A program made the translations under genes and the position numbers. From positions 1 through 20,003 of the IMG/VR virus record IMGVR_UViG_3300027857_000069: a stretch of 20,003 nucleotides of DNA; one strand, 5' to 3'. The notes below the pieces were generated by a model, which was not told the origin of the DNA, did no database searches, and worked only from the letters and a program-made list of their open reading frames with translations. The stretch comes from a virus. Of the stretch, positions 12,651 through 19,938 are shown one piece after another (position 1 is the stretch's first letter; each line of letters starts with the position of its first letter).

Positions 12651-13283
12651 ATGGACACCGAAGCGCACCTCCCCGAGTTCTACCCGCCCATCCCGGACGA
12701 TCCGGGCATGACCCCGGCGTTCGCCAAGATTTCGCCAATCCAGCGGGCGTGGGTCATGGCGTACCTGGAGGCGGGAGATGAGAACGCCAGCGCCGCCGCG
12801 CGCCGCGCCGGGTACGGCCAGGGCAAGGGCGACCACGCCCACGCGTGCAAGCAGGCGGGCTATCGGAACGTCCACGATCCCGATGTCCAGGAGGCGATGC
12901 GTGAGCTGGCCCAAGAGCGGTTCAGGATCGCCGGATACAAGGCCGTGCAGCGGCTCATGCAGATCGTCGAGGACCCGACACACAAGGATCACTTTAAAGC
13001 CATCGAACGGGTGCTCGCCCAGAACGGGATGATCGCCGCGCTCCAGGTGGAGCACAACCACAAGGTCACGGTCACGGAGAGCGAACAGGTCAAGCAGGTT
13101 GTGGCGCTCGCCCGGCGGCTCGGTCTGGACCCGAAGACCCTCCTGGGGTCGGCGGGGGTCGAGTATGTGGATGCGGAGTTTGAGGACGTAACCTCCGCAG
13201 ATCATGCGGAGCAGATGGTCCCCGCCTTGACAGCCCCGGAGGAACCGGCTATGTCGTCTGCCGGATTGGAGGACTTGCTATGA
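12651..13283 (+). CDS. Terminase small subunit-like protein
   Basis: A 210-residue protein heading the packaging module, probably the DNA-recognition subunit of terminase. After a Pro-rich N-terminus comes QRAWVMAYLEAGDENASAAA, the usual helix-turn-helix opening of small terminases that detect a growing set of paired residues, then RRAGYGQG, NVHDPDVQEAMRELAQERF, and a helical oligomerisation region. ATG 12651 was chosen because conserved features begin shortly after it and the promoter lies directly upstream; no ribosome site precedes it. It overlaps the next gene (ATGA). The CTTTAAAG at 12993 encodes Phe-Lys. Assignment rests on position before the large terminase and on the helix-turn-helix pattern. 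Confidence 0.78.
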   Translation: MDTEAHLPEFYPPIPDDPGMTPAFAKISPIQRAWVMAYLEAGDENASAAARRAGYGQGKGDHAHACKQAGYRNVHDPDVQEAMRELAQERFRIAGYKAVQRLMQIVEDPTHKDHFKAIERVLAQNGMIAALQVEHNHKVTVTESEQVKQVVALARRLGLDPKTLLGSAGVEYVDAEFEDVTSADHAEQMVPALTAPEEPAMSSAGLEDLL

Positions 13284-13435
13284 GCGCACGCAAGAGCGAC
13301 TACCGCTCCACCTACGGGATCGACCCGAACGGCAAGCGCCGGTTCGCGGATGGGACCTACCACAAGCCGAGCCGGAGCGTCGGCAAACGGATGGCGAACT
13401 ACCCGCCGCCGCAGAAGGGAAAGGCTCACACATGA
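13280..13435 (+). CDS. Small basic protein
   Basis: A 51-residue protein (MSARKSDYRSTYGIDPNGKR) rich in Arg, Lys, Tyr and Gly, with a Pro-rich end. It starts inside the small terminase stop (ATGA) with GGAGG 8 nt upstream, and its stop overlaps the next start (ATGA). The tight coupling on both sides supports it strongly despite its size. No family recognised. Confidence 0.72.
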   Translation: MSARKSDYRSTYGIDPNGKRRFADGTYHKPSRSVGKRMANYPPPQKGKAHT

Positions 13436-13680
13436 CCGGACCATTCAAGGGGAAGACCCCCCAGACCAAGCTGGGCTCGGAGTGCCGGGCGCTGGCGAAG
13501 AAGATCGGCGAGGAGTTCGCCATCGAAGCCCATGAACTGGAGCGCGCTGCCGCGAACCTGGACATGGCGGCCATATCGCTCGGGGCGCGCGGCGACCGGG
13601 TGAAGACCCTCGGGTCCTACTATGCCGCGCACCAACTCTACCAGTCGGTCGCCGACCGCACTGGCAACCCGAAGCTTTAA
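13432..13680 (+). CDS. Small helical protein
   Basis: An 82-residue protein (MTGPFKGKTPQTKLGSECRA), mostly helical (EFAIEAHELERAAANLDMAA). AAAGG precedes the ATG. Its stop codon is the TAA of a CTTTAAAG (13676), whose AAAG also forms part of the next gene's AAAGGAG ribosome site. Function unknown; it sits between the terminase subunits. Confidence 0.72.
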   Translation: MTGPFKGKTPQTKLGSECRALAKKIGEEFAIEAHELERAAANLDMAAISLGARGDRVKTLGSYYAAHQLYQSVADRTGNPKL

Positions 13681-13690
13681 AGGAGATACC

Positions 13691-13963
13691 ATGACTGTTC
13701 AACTGATCGAGAAGCTGAAGAACTTCGCCATCGCCGCCGAGGGCACCATCTCGGAGAAGGCCAAGGAGCTGGCTCCGAAGCTGCACGCTGCGGCGGACGA
13801 CCTGGAGCACAAGCTCGAAGCCTGGACCTCCAGCGTGGACCACTGGGTCGAGACCCACTTCACGCCCGAGGCCGAGAAGCTGCGGCAGGAAGCCGGGGCC
13901 GAATACCGGGCCGCCGTCGCCGAAGCCCACAAGCTGGTGGACGAGGCGAAGACCCACCTCTAA
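13691..13963 (+). CDS. Amphipathic helical protein
   Basis: A 90-residue protein (MTVQLIEKLKNFAIAAEGTI) predicted almost wholly helical with regular Lys, Ala and Glu (KAKELAPKLHAAADDLEHKL). AAAGGAG lies at ideal spacing before ATG 13691, so an upstream in-frame ATG is rejected. It resembles no family I can name. Location between terminase genes suggests a packaging or head accessory role. Confidence 0.74.
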   Translation: MTVQLIEKLKNFAIAAEGTISEKAKELAPKLHAAADDLEHKLEAWTSSVDHWVETHFTPEAEKLRQEAGAEYRAAVAEAHKLVDEAKTHL

Positions 13964-13966
13964 GCC

Positions 13967-15424
13967 GTGGCCAGCTACAACCCGAAACTACAGGCCCTCA
14001 TCGACACCCTGGAGGTAGCGGCCAACCGCCGCTCCTTCAGGAAGTTCGAGTTCTGGCATCCCTACCCCAAGCAGATGGAGTTCATCGCGCTGGGCAAGAC
14101 CACGCGTGAGCGGCTGCTCATGGCGGGGAACCAGAACGGCAAGTCGGACACGGGTGGCTTCGAGAGCGCCATGCACCTGACCGGGCGCTACCCGGACTGG
14201 TGGCCGGGCCGCAAGTGGGACCGCCCCACCCGCGCCTGGGCTGACGGCGAGACCTCGCTCCTCGTGCGCGACGTGCAGCAGAAGAAGCTGTGCGGGCCGC
14301 CGGGCGTGGCGGAAGACTTTGGCACCGGCTTCATCCCGAAGGAGGACTTCGTGGACGTGTCGCTGGCCAGGGGCGTGACCGACGCCTACGACACGATCCA
14401 GGTCAAGCACTACCGCCCCGACTGCACACCGGACGGGGTGAGCACCATGACCTTTAAATCCTACGAGCAGGGCCAGAAGAAGCACCAGGGCGAGCCCATC
14501 GACTTCGACTGGTGCGACGAGGAGCCGCCCGCCGATGTCTACTCCGAGATCGTGACGCGGACCACCGCGACGAAGGGCATGGTCTTCACCACCTTCACCC
14601 CGCTCCAGGGCATGTCCGAGGTTGTCCGCAAGTTCCTACAGGAGCCGAGCGCGGCCCGCGCCCACGTCATCATGACCATCGACGACGCGGAGCATATCCC
14701 GCCGGAAGACCGGCAGGCCATCATCGACGCGTGGCCGGTCCACGAGCGCGACGCCCGCGCCAGGGGCATCCCCATGATGGGCTCGGGGCGCATCTTCCCC
14801 TACCCGCACGAGATGATGCTGGAGCCCGCGCTGTCGCATATCCCGGCCTACTGGACCAAGCTGTGGGGGATCGACTTTGGCATCGACCATCCCTTCGCCG
14901 CCGCGCTGATCGTGTGGGACAAGGACAACGACGTGATCCACCTCCACTTCACGCACCGGGTCGCCGGGGCGCTGCCGCTCCAGCACGCCTACCAGATGAA
15001 GCAGATCGGGCGCAACGTCCCCGTGGCTTGGCCGCAGGACGGCACCCAGCGGTCGAAGGACGGGACCGGCGACACGCTCGCCACCTCCTACCGCAAGCAG
15101 GGTGGCCTGCTCATGCTGCCCGAGCACGCGACGTGGCCGGAGGGCGGCGTGTCCACGGAGGCCGCGATCATGGAGATGCAGGAGCGGATCACCACCGGGC
15201 GCTTTAAAGCTCCAGCCCACCTGGGCGAGTTCTGGGAGGAGTTCGATCTCTACCACCGCAAGGACGGCCAGATCGTCAAGGTCAACGACGACATTCTGTC
15301 GGCACTCCAGAAGGCGATCATGATGAAGCGGTTCAGCCGCGCCGTGGCGCTGGGGCCGGGCGGCGGGATGGTGCGACCCAAGAACGGGGGCATCGCGCAG
15401 GGGGTTGACTTCGATCTGTTCTAG
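13967..15424 (+). CDS. Terminase large subunit (packaging ATPase and nuclease)
   Basis: A 485-residue protein, the motor that pumps and cuts phage DNA. ATPase domain: Walker A MAGNQNGKS (residues 52-60), Walker B IDFDWCDEE (178-186) with Glu185/186, and coupling motif TTFTP (208-212). Nuclease domain: WGIDFGIDHP, with Asp303 as probable first metal ligand, then conserved acidic positions. Length is normal. The start is GTG 13967, four bases after the previous stop, with no strong ribosome site, so coupling is likely. CTTTAAAT (14453) and CTTTAAAG (15203) both encode Phe-Lys. Confidence 0.93.
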   Translation: MASYNPKLQALIDTLEVAANRRSFRKFEFWHPYPKQMEFIALGKTTRERLLMAGNQNGKSDTGGFESAMHLTGRYPDWWPGRKWDRPTRAWADGETSLLVRDVQQKKLCGPPGVAEDFGTGFIPKEDFVDVSLARGVTDAYDTIQVKHYRPDCTPDGVSTMTFKSYEQGQKKHQGEPIDFDWCDEEPPADVYSEIVTRTTATKGMVFTTFTPLQGMSEVVRKFLQEPSAARAHVIMTIDDAEHIPPEDRQAIIDAWPVHERDARARGIPMMGSGRIFPYPHEMMLEPALSHIPAYWTKLWGIDFGIDHPFAAALIVWDKDNDVIHLHFTHRVAGALPLQHAYQMKQIGRNVPVAWPQDGTQRSKDGTGDTLATSYRKQGGLLMLPEHATWPEGGVSTEAAIMEMQERITTGRFKAPAHLGEFWEEFDLYHRKDGQIVKVNDDILSALQKAIMMKRFSRAVALGPGGGMVRPKNGGIAQGVDFDLF

Positions 15425-15457
15425 GTGCATGTGTCGATCTCAACACAGGAGCCCGCC

Positions 15458-15646
15458 ATGATCGTTCTGCTCGCCATCGTCACCTTCTTCTCGTCCGTGG
15501 ATCGGGAGCCGTTCTCGGCCCTGGTGCGAGCCCCGAGCATGGAGGCCTGCCAAGCCAAGGTGGCTGAGCAACGCGCCATCGCCGACAAGGACCCCGAGGT
15601 CCAGGGCTACGTGTTCCAGTGCATCACGGTCCCCACGAAGTCGTAA
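15458..15646 (+). CDS. Small exported or membrane protein in the packaging operon
   Basis: A 62-residue protein. The first 13 residues are hydrophobic (MIVLLAIVTFFSS), acting as a signal peptide or anchor, and the remaining about 45 form a small soluble domain with two Cys (EACQAKV and FQCITV) that could make a disulfide in the periplasm. AGGAG precedes ATG 15458. It looks like an added accessory gene (a moron) in the structural operon, perhaps acting on the host envelope or in lysis. No family recognised. Confidence 0.68.
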   Translation: MIVLLAIVTFFSSVDREPFSALVRAPSMEACQAKVAEQRAIADKDPEVQGYVFQCITVPTKS

Positions 15647-15647
15647 C

Positions 15648-15872
15648 ATGCCGCTCGACGCCAACTCCATGCTGGGCACCACCCAGCTCCAGATGCCGTC
15701 CGGCGTGGCGGCCAACGCCAGCCAGATGCTCGGTCTCCCCGGCCTGGGCAACAACCTCCAGGACGACGCGTCCGCCGAGGAGTTCGCCAAGCGCCGCAAG
15801 CTGATGGGCCTGACCGAGGGCAACGAAGCGCAGTACGGCGCGGCGGACATGCTGCTCGGGAAAGCGGTGTGA
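15648..15872 (+). CDS. Small hypothetical protein before the portal
   Basis: A 74-residue protein (MPLDANSMLGTTQLQMPSGV) with a flexible Gly/Asn/Met-rich first half and a short charged helix (AEEFAKRRKLMGL). It starts one base after the previous stop and overlaps the next start (GTGA). Function unknown; flexible small proteins here may be head accessory or minor virion proteins. Confidence 0.68.
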   Translation: MPLDANSMLGTTQLQMPSGVAANASQMLGLPGLGNNLQDDASAEEFAKRRKLMGLTEGNEAQYGAADMLLGKAV

Positions 15873-16057
15873 GCACCCACTACCTGCGGCCCGGCTTTCC
15901 CGAGACAGCCTGCGGGCTAGACAAGCGGACTGGCGGTGTGCTAGTGTCGAGCCCACATATCATGGCCGTGACGTGCCCGGACTGCAAAGCAACCCGAGAA
16001 GCCCTGACCGCCGTCCAACGTCTACCCATGGTCCAAGGAGGGCCGTATCGTGGCTGA
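15869..16057 (+). CDS. Small zinc-binding-type protein
   Basis: A 62-residue protein (MSTHYLRPGFPETACGLDKR). His4, Cys15, Cys36 and Cys39 (HYLRPG, ACGL, VTCPDCK) form the compact H-C-CxxC arrangement of small phage zinc proteins. It starts at GTG 15869 inside the preceding stop and overlaps the portal start by 8 nt. Role unknown. Confidence 0.68.
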   Translation: MSTHYLRPGFPETACGLDKRTGGVLVSSPHIMAVTCPDCKATREALTAVQRLPMVQGGPYRG

Positions 16058-17768
16058 GAACAACAACTACTCCATGAGCGATGAGGACAGCAAAATCCTC
16101 GCCGAGTGCATGCAGGAGTTCGGCCAGATGCAACTCTGGAGGAACACGTTCGCTGGCCAATGGGAAGAGGTCGCGGCGCTGATCCTCCCGAACTATCGCA
16201 ACACCTTCTTCTACGGGAACTTCAATTGGCCCGGTACGAAGCAGACCCAGCAGCAGATCGACGCGACCGGCATGGTCGCCCTGAACAGGTTCGGCGCGAT
16301 CTGCGACAGCCTGCTCACCCCGCGCAACATGGTGTGGCACGGCCTGGGCTCCGACAACGACGACGTGCAGAAGAACCGCGACGCCCGCCTCTGGTTCGAG
16401 CAGGGCACGCGCACGCTCTTTAAAGAGCGGTACGCTCCGCTCGCCAACTTCGCCTCCCAGAACCAGCAGCAGTTCCAGAGCCTCGGGGCCTTCGGGACCG
16501 GCGGCGTCCTGATCGACCAAGCCCGCGATGCGGGCGGCAACCTCGTGAAGGGCCTACGCTACAAGGCCATCCCGCTGGGCGAGCTGTTCCTGCGCGAGAA
16601 CCACCAGGGCCTCGTGGACGGCTTCATCCGGTGGTTCCGTCTGACGGCCCTCCAGGCGGTCCAGCAGTTCGGTCGGGACAAGCTCCCGGCGGCGCTGGAG
16701 CCCGCGCTCGAACAGCAGTCGCAGACCAAGTTCAACTTCCTGCACCGGGTCGCCCCGAACCAGGACTACGAGAAGAACTACCTCGGCCTCAAGGGCATGA
16801 AGTTCACCTCGTACTACGTCAGCATCGAAGGGCAGACGATCCTCGGCAAGGGTGGCTACCACAGCTTCCCGCTGGCGATCTCGCGCTACGAGCAGGCCCC
16901 GATGGAAGTCTATGGGCGCAGCCCGGCCATGATGGTCCTGCCCGCCCTGAAGACCCTGAACGCCGAGAAGCGCGTGTTCCTGAAGCAGGGCCACCGCGCC
17001 GGGGACCCCGTGCTCCTCACCGCCGACGATGGCCTGATCGACGTGAACATGACGCCCGGCGCGATGAACAAGGGCGGCATGACGGCGGACGGCAAGCCCC
17101 TGGTGGGCATCCTGCCGACCGGCTCGATCCAGGTCACGAAGGAGATGATGGATGAGGAGCGGAACCTCATCAACGACGTGTTCCTTGTGACGCTCTTCCA
17201 AATCCTGACCGAGAGCCCGCAGATGTCGGCGACCGAGGTGATCGAGCGCACGAACGAGAAGGGCATCCTGATCGCGCCGACGCTGGGCCGCCAGCAGTCC
17301 GAGTACCTTGGGCCGATGATTGACCGTGAGCTGGACCTCCTCGCCTACATGGGGATGCTGCCGCCCATGCCGCCGATCCTCCAGCAGATGCAGGGCGGCT
17401 ACAGCGTGAACTATACCAGCCCCCTGGCCCGCGCTCAGCGAGCCCAGGAAGCGGCGGGCTTCATGCGGGCGGTTGACATGGCGACGCAAATCGTCAATGT
17501 GACGCAAGACGTTTCGATCATGGACAACTTCGACTTCGACACCGCGATCCCGGACATCGGCTACATTCAGGCGGTGCCCGAGAGCTGGATGAGCGATCCG
17601 AAGGCGGTCGCGGCGAAGCGTCAGAACCGCGCCCAAGCGGCCCAGCAGCAGCAGCAAGTGCAGGCTGCTCCGGCAGCGGCGGCGCTGATGAAGGCACACG
17701 CGGCCCAGGCCCAGGCGGGCATCCCCGCCCAGCAAGGACCGCCCCAAGGAGCGCAGACCGGTCAATGA
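16050..17768 (+). CDS. Portal (head-to-tail connector) protein
   Basis: A 572-residue portal protein of the podovirus head-tail connector type. It forms the dodecameric ring at the head vertex through which DNA passes. Visible features are the opening helical region (QLWRNTFAGQWEEVAALILP), NRFGAICDSLLTPRN, a long central barrel region with YEKNYLGLKGMKFTSYYVS, MSATEVIERTNEKG before the stem-crown helices, and a Gln/Ala-rich C-terminus. GTG 16050 was chosen because AAGGAGG precedes it. Length is normal for the family. The CTTTAAAG at 16419 encodes Phe-Lys. Confidence 0.9.
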   Translation: MAENNNYSMSDEDSKILAECMQEFGQMQLWRNTFAGQWEEVAALILPNYRNTFFYGNFNWPGTKQTQQQIDATGMVALNRFGAICDSLLTPRNMVWHGLGSDNDDVQKNRDARLWFEQGTRTLFKERYAPLANFASQNQQQFQSLGAFGTGGVLIDQARDAGGNLVKGLRYKAIPLGELFLRENHQGLVDGFIRWFRLTALQAVQQFGRDKLPAALEPALEQQSQTKFNFLHRVAPNQDYEKNYLGLKGMKFTSYYVSIEGQTILGKGGYHSFPLAISRYEQAPMEVYGRSPAMMVLPALKTLNAEKRVFLKQGHRAGDPVLLTADDGLIDVNMTPGAMNKGGMTADGKPLVGILPTGSIQVTKEMMDEERNLINDVFLVTLFQILTESPQMSATEVIERTNEKGILIAPTLGRQQSEYLGPMIDRELDLLAYMGMLPPMPPILQQMQGGYSVNYTSPLARAQRAQEAAGFMRAVDMATQIVNVTQDVSIMDNFDFDTAIPDIGYIQAVPESWMSDPKAVAAKRQNRAQAAQQQQQVQAAPAAAALMKAHAAQAQAGIPAQQGPPQGAQTGQ

Positions 17769-17995
17769 CAGTTCTGGTAGCCCTCGACACGGAGACGGGC
17801 ATCATCCGTCGCTACGTCGGCAGCACGGCCACCCACGCGGGCGGCCTGACCCATGATCCCGAGGACGCGGACAAGACCCGCGAAGCCATCGAGACCTTTC
17901 GCCACACGCCCCCGGACGCTTTAAAGATCGGGAGCACAGGGCGACGCACCTTCGAGGACGCCCTGCGCGAGCAACGTCTGAGGCTCAACCCATGA
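17765..17995 (+). CDS. Small hypothetical protein
   Basis: A 76-residue protein (MTVLVALDTETGIIRRYVGS) with a beta-strand start and a helical, charged rest. It overlaps both neighbours by 4 nt (ATGA) and has AAGGAG upstream. The first residues LVALDTETG recall an exonuclease-like strand, but the protein is far too short for one. The CTTTAAAG at 17920 encodes Leu-Lys. Function unknown. Confidence 0.7.
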   Translation: MTVLVALDTETGIIRRYVGSTATHAGGLTHDPEDADKTREAIETFRHTPPDALKIGSTGRRTFEDALREQRLRLNP

Positions 17996-18282
17996 GCAAC
18001 CCCATCCGGGCGACCTGGGACTTCTTGCGCCGCCGCAAGATCGACTACCAGCTCGCGTTCACCAGCCCGGCTGGCCAGGGCGTCTTGCACGACCTCGCCA
18101 AGTTCTGCCGGGCCGACGAGAACACCTGGAACCCCGATCCCCGCCTGTCCGACGTTCTCGTCGGACGGCGCGAGGTGTGGCTTCGCATCCAGAAGCATCT
18201 CAACTTGACGCCCGACCAGCTCTATGAGATATACGCTGGGCGTCAACTCAACCCCGCCGATCTCGGCGATAAGGAGAACTGA
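17992..18282 (+). CDS. Bbp19-like phage protein
   Basis: A 96-residue protein resembling the family of Bordetella phage BPP-1 Bbp19: an aromatic-basic start (FLRRRKIDYQLAF), then SPAGQGVLHDLAKFCRADE, then a helical end (RIQKHLNLTPDQLYEIYAG). Family members sit beside the portal gene in similar phages, which matches here. Their role is not established; a head or connector accessory role is inferred. Confidence 0.72.
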   Translation: MSNPIRATWDFLRRRKIDYQLAFTSPAGQGVLHDLAKFCRADENTWNPDPRLSDVLVGRREVWLRIQKHLNLTPDQLYEIYAGRQLNPADLGDKEN

Positions 18283-18284
18283 AC

Positions 18285-19259
18285 ATGAGCGTACTCGATC
18301 TGATGACCCGTGGCAGCATGGTTGCCTTCGCCCCCGAGGGCGGCGATGGTGGGACCGGCGGTGGCACGGGAGGCGGCACTGGTGACGGTGGGACCGGCGG
18401 TGGCACGGGCGGCGGAACAGGCGACGGCGGCACGGGTGGTGGCGCGGACGCGTGGTACAAGGGCGCGGACGCCGAGCTGATCGGCCATATCCAGAACAAG
18501 GGCTGGCACGACAAGCCCGCCAACGAAGTGGCGCTCGCCGCCATCGCCGCGCATCGCGAGGCCGAGAAGTTCATCGGTGTCCCCGCCGACCGCGTGGTTC
18601 ACCTCCCGAAGGACGCCGCCGACGAGGCGGGGCTTCGCACCTTCCGCACCAAGATCGGCGTTCCCGACGCCCCGACCGGCTACCAGCTCCCCGAGCTGAA
18701 GTTCGCCGATGGCACCGAAGCCGGGCCGGAGTTCGGCAACTGGCTCCGCGAGGCCGCCTTTAAAGCAGGCATCCCGCAGGCCGCCGTCGCCCAGCTCGCC
18801 CCCGAGTTCATCAAGTACGTCGAGGGCGGCGCTGCCGCCGAGACCGCCGAACGCACCGCCAAGCTGGCGGAAGAGCACGCGGCGCTCGACAAGAACTGGG
18901 GGCAGAACAAGGCCATCAACCTCGCCATCGCCCAGCGCGGCGCGGCGGCCCTCGGCCTCACCCCCGAGGAGGTCCAAGGCCTGGAGAACCAAGTCGGCTA
19001 CGCCAAGGTCATGGAGGCCATGCGCCGCGTCGGTGAGCTGAACGGTGAGGCCAAGTTCGTCGGCAACGGCGGCAACGGTCCCGGTGGCCCCGGCGGCATC
19101 ATGACCCAGGAGCAGGCCGCCACGCGCAAGGCCGAGCTGATGAACGACAAGGGCTGGGTCGCCCGCTACATGAACGGCGACGTTCAGGCGAACCGGGAGA
19201 TGTCCGACCTCCTGAAGATCATGGTCGGCGACGACACCGAAGCGTCGAGGGCCGCATAA
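18285..19259 (+). CDS. Scaffold protein with Gly/Thr-rich segment
   Basis: A 324-residue protein placed between portal and coat genes, as scaffolds are. After 18 residues comes a Gly/Thr/Asp-rich tract (about 19-53), then WYKGADAELIGHIQNKGW, a conserved opening in podovirus scaffolds, an acidic helical centre, and a C-terminal helix-rich part (ARYMNGDVQANREMSDLLKI) expected to bind coat protein. AAGGAG precedes ATG 18285. CTTTAAAG (18759) encodes Phe-Lys. Confidence 0.84.
   Translation: MSVLDLMTRGSMVAFAPEGGDGGTGGGTGGGTGDGGTGGGTGGGTGDGGTGGGADAWYKGADAELIGHIQNKGWHDKPANEVALAAIAAHREAEKFIGVPADRVVHLPKDAADEAGLRTFRTKIGVPDAPTGYQLPELKFADGTEAGPEFGNWLREAAFKAGIPQAAVAQLAPEFIKYVEGGAAAETAERTAKLAEEHAALDKNWGQNKAINLAIAQRGAAALGLTPEEVQGLENQVGYAKVMEAMRRVGELNGEAKFVGNGGNGPGGPGGIMTQEQAATRKAELMNDKGWVARYMNGDVQANREMSDLLKIMVGDDTEASRAA
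18348..18443 (+). repeat. 39-nt in-frame tandem repeat in the scaffold gene
   Basis: Two full 39-nt units begin at 18348 and 18387, with a partial third at 18426, all in frame (13 residues each, GGTGGGTGGGTGD). Length can change by whole units without a frameshift. It encodes a flexible linker. Confidence 0.8.
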
Positions 19260-19263
19260 CGCC

Positions 19264-19518
19264 ATGCCGGGTTCATCGGGAAACAGCCTCCTGGACTACA
19301 TCAGGAACGGCATCAACAACAGCATCGCCTCATCCCCGATGAACCCGCTGGCACCTGCGACGCAGGCGCTCGCCAAGGCCAACGCCCAGATGAGCGCCGC
19401 CGAGCAGCTCGCCAAGCTCCAGAAGGACGGGCCGCCCAACGCCCTCCAGTACGGCGACTGGCAGAACAAGATGGATGCTTTAAAGAAGCAGATGCAGGCC
19501 ACAGGAGGCCAGAAGTGA
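19264..19518 (+). CDS. Small helical protein next to the scaffold
   Basis: An 84-residue protein (MPGSSGNSLLDYIRNGINNS) with a long helix rich in Ala, Gln and Lys (AQMSAAEQLAKLQ). It follows the scaffold by 4 nt with a weak ribosome site and overlaps the next gene's GTG start. The CTTTAAAG at 19479 encodes Leu-Lys. Probably a minor head or scaffold accessory protein; no family recognised. Confidence 0.68.
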   Translation: MPGSSGNSLLDYIRNGINNSIASSPMNPLAPATQALAKANAQMSAAEQLAKLQKDGPPNALQYGDWQNKMDALKKQMQATGGQK

Positions 19519-19685
19519 AGAAGCATTGGATCGCGGGAGCCATCAAGCACCCCGGCGCAATGACCGCCGCCGCAAAGCGCGAGGGCGTCTCCAACTCGAA
19601 GTACGAGCAGGAGCACAAGCACGACAGCGGAACCGCAGGCAAGCGCGCCCGTCTGGCCCTGACCCTAAAAAAGATGCACCACTGA
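19515..19685 (+). CDS. Small conserved-type phage protein (MKKHWIAGAIKHPGA)
   Basis: A 56-residue basic protein. The start MKKHWIAGAIKHPGAMTAAA is a pattern seen in small proteins near coat genes of many phages, and the end KRARLALTLKKMHH matches the usual Lys-rich close. GTG 19515 lies in the previous gene's stop, and AGGAGG is upstream. Its function is unknown. Confidence 0.76.
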   Translation: MKKHWIAGAIKHPGAMTAAAKREGVSNSKYEQEHKHDSGTAGKRARLALTLKKMHH

Positions 19686-19686
19686 G

Positions 19687-19715
19687 TTGACACCCGTAAT
19701 TCGAGGGTGTATCTA
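19687..19715 (+). promoter_or_regulatory. Strong promoter for the coat gene
   Basis: TTGACA (19687-19692), exactly 17 bp, TATCTA (19710-19715). It would give the coat mRNA a leader of about 215 nt, separate from the read-through late transcript. Confidence 0.7.
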
Positions 19716-19721
19716 GGACAG

Positions 19722-19938
19722 GCATCAGAGGCACCGGGCGCTCCCCGGCTGAACAAGCAGGCCCTCGGGCCGGGCGGAAGCAGGGAGCGGTTGTTCGGCC
19801 AGCAAGGATACCGCTGGACGCCCTAAGTCTCGGATGAAGGACACAAGCCCCTTTAAAGGGCCGCCCGCCGAAATGTTCGGCCCCCGCTTGGACAAGGCCA
19901 AAGAGTAGCGCCTTTAACCCCTAGCAGGAGACACGGCT
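19722..19938 (+). other. Structured leader of the coat mRNA
   Basis: Hairpins CCGGG/CCCGG (19734-19748), GGCCC/GGGCC (19760-19771) and CCAGC/GCTGG (19799-19817) and the palindrome CCCTTTAAAGGG (centre 19854) fall in a 217-nt leader. It may stabilise the very abundant coat mRNA or control its translation. It also holds a 24-codon frame (19834-19908). Confidence 0.45.
19834..19908 (+). CDS. Possible 24-residue leader peptide
   Basis: The frame MKDTSPFKGPPAEMFGPRLD ends at TAG 19906-19908, 30 nt before the coat ATG. A CTTTAAAG (19852) reads Phe-Lys here, as in accepted genes. No good ribosome site is seen. It may be chance. Confidence 0.25.
   Translation: MKDTSPFKGPPAEMFGPRLDKAKE

Larger units (their letters stand above)
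521..19858. repeat. Dispersed palindromic octamer CTTTAAAG (29 copies)
   Basis: Every TTTAAA found lies in CTTTAAAG or a one-base variant. TTTAAA starts at 522, 1075, 1878, 2950, 3740, 4101, 4597, 5010, 5427, 5952, 6526, 6913, 7631, 7900, 8359, 8719, 9239, 10278, 10885, 11927, 12993, 13676, 14453, 15203, 16419, 17920, 18759, 19479 and 19852. Twenty-five are exact; 3740 and 5010 read ATTTAAAG, 6913 and 14453 read CTTTAAAT. Twenty-one lie inside genes (12 as Phe-Lys, 9 as Leu-Lys with the rare TTA codon), four span a stop codon (2950, 4597, 8359, 13676), and four lie outside the confident genes. Mean spacing is about 690 bp, range 269-1501. At roughly 64% GC fewer than one TTTAAA is expected by chance. 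The function is unknown; see findings. Confidence 0.93.

Noticed and set aside
19707-19826. A 39-codon GTG frame before the coat gene
   Set aside because: Its start lies upstream of the predicted transcription start and has no ribosome site.
521-19858. CTTTAAAG as a promoter -10 element
   Set aside because: Most copies lie within genes without a -35 at suitable spacing, and the palindrome has no direction.
521-19858. CTTTAAAG as an ordinary restriction target
   Set aside because: Phages tend to lose restriction sites; a large excess at even spacing is the opposite pattern.
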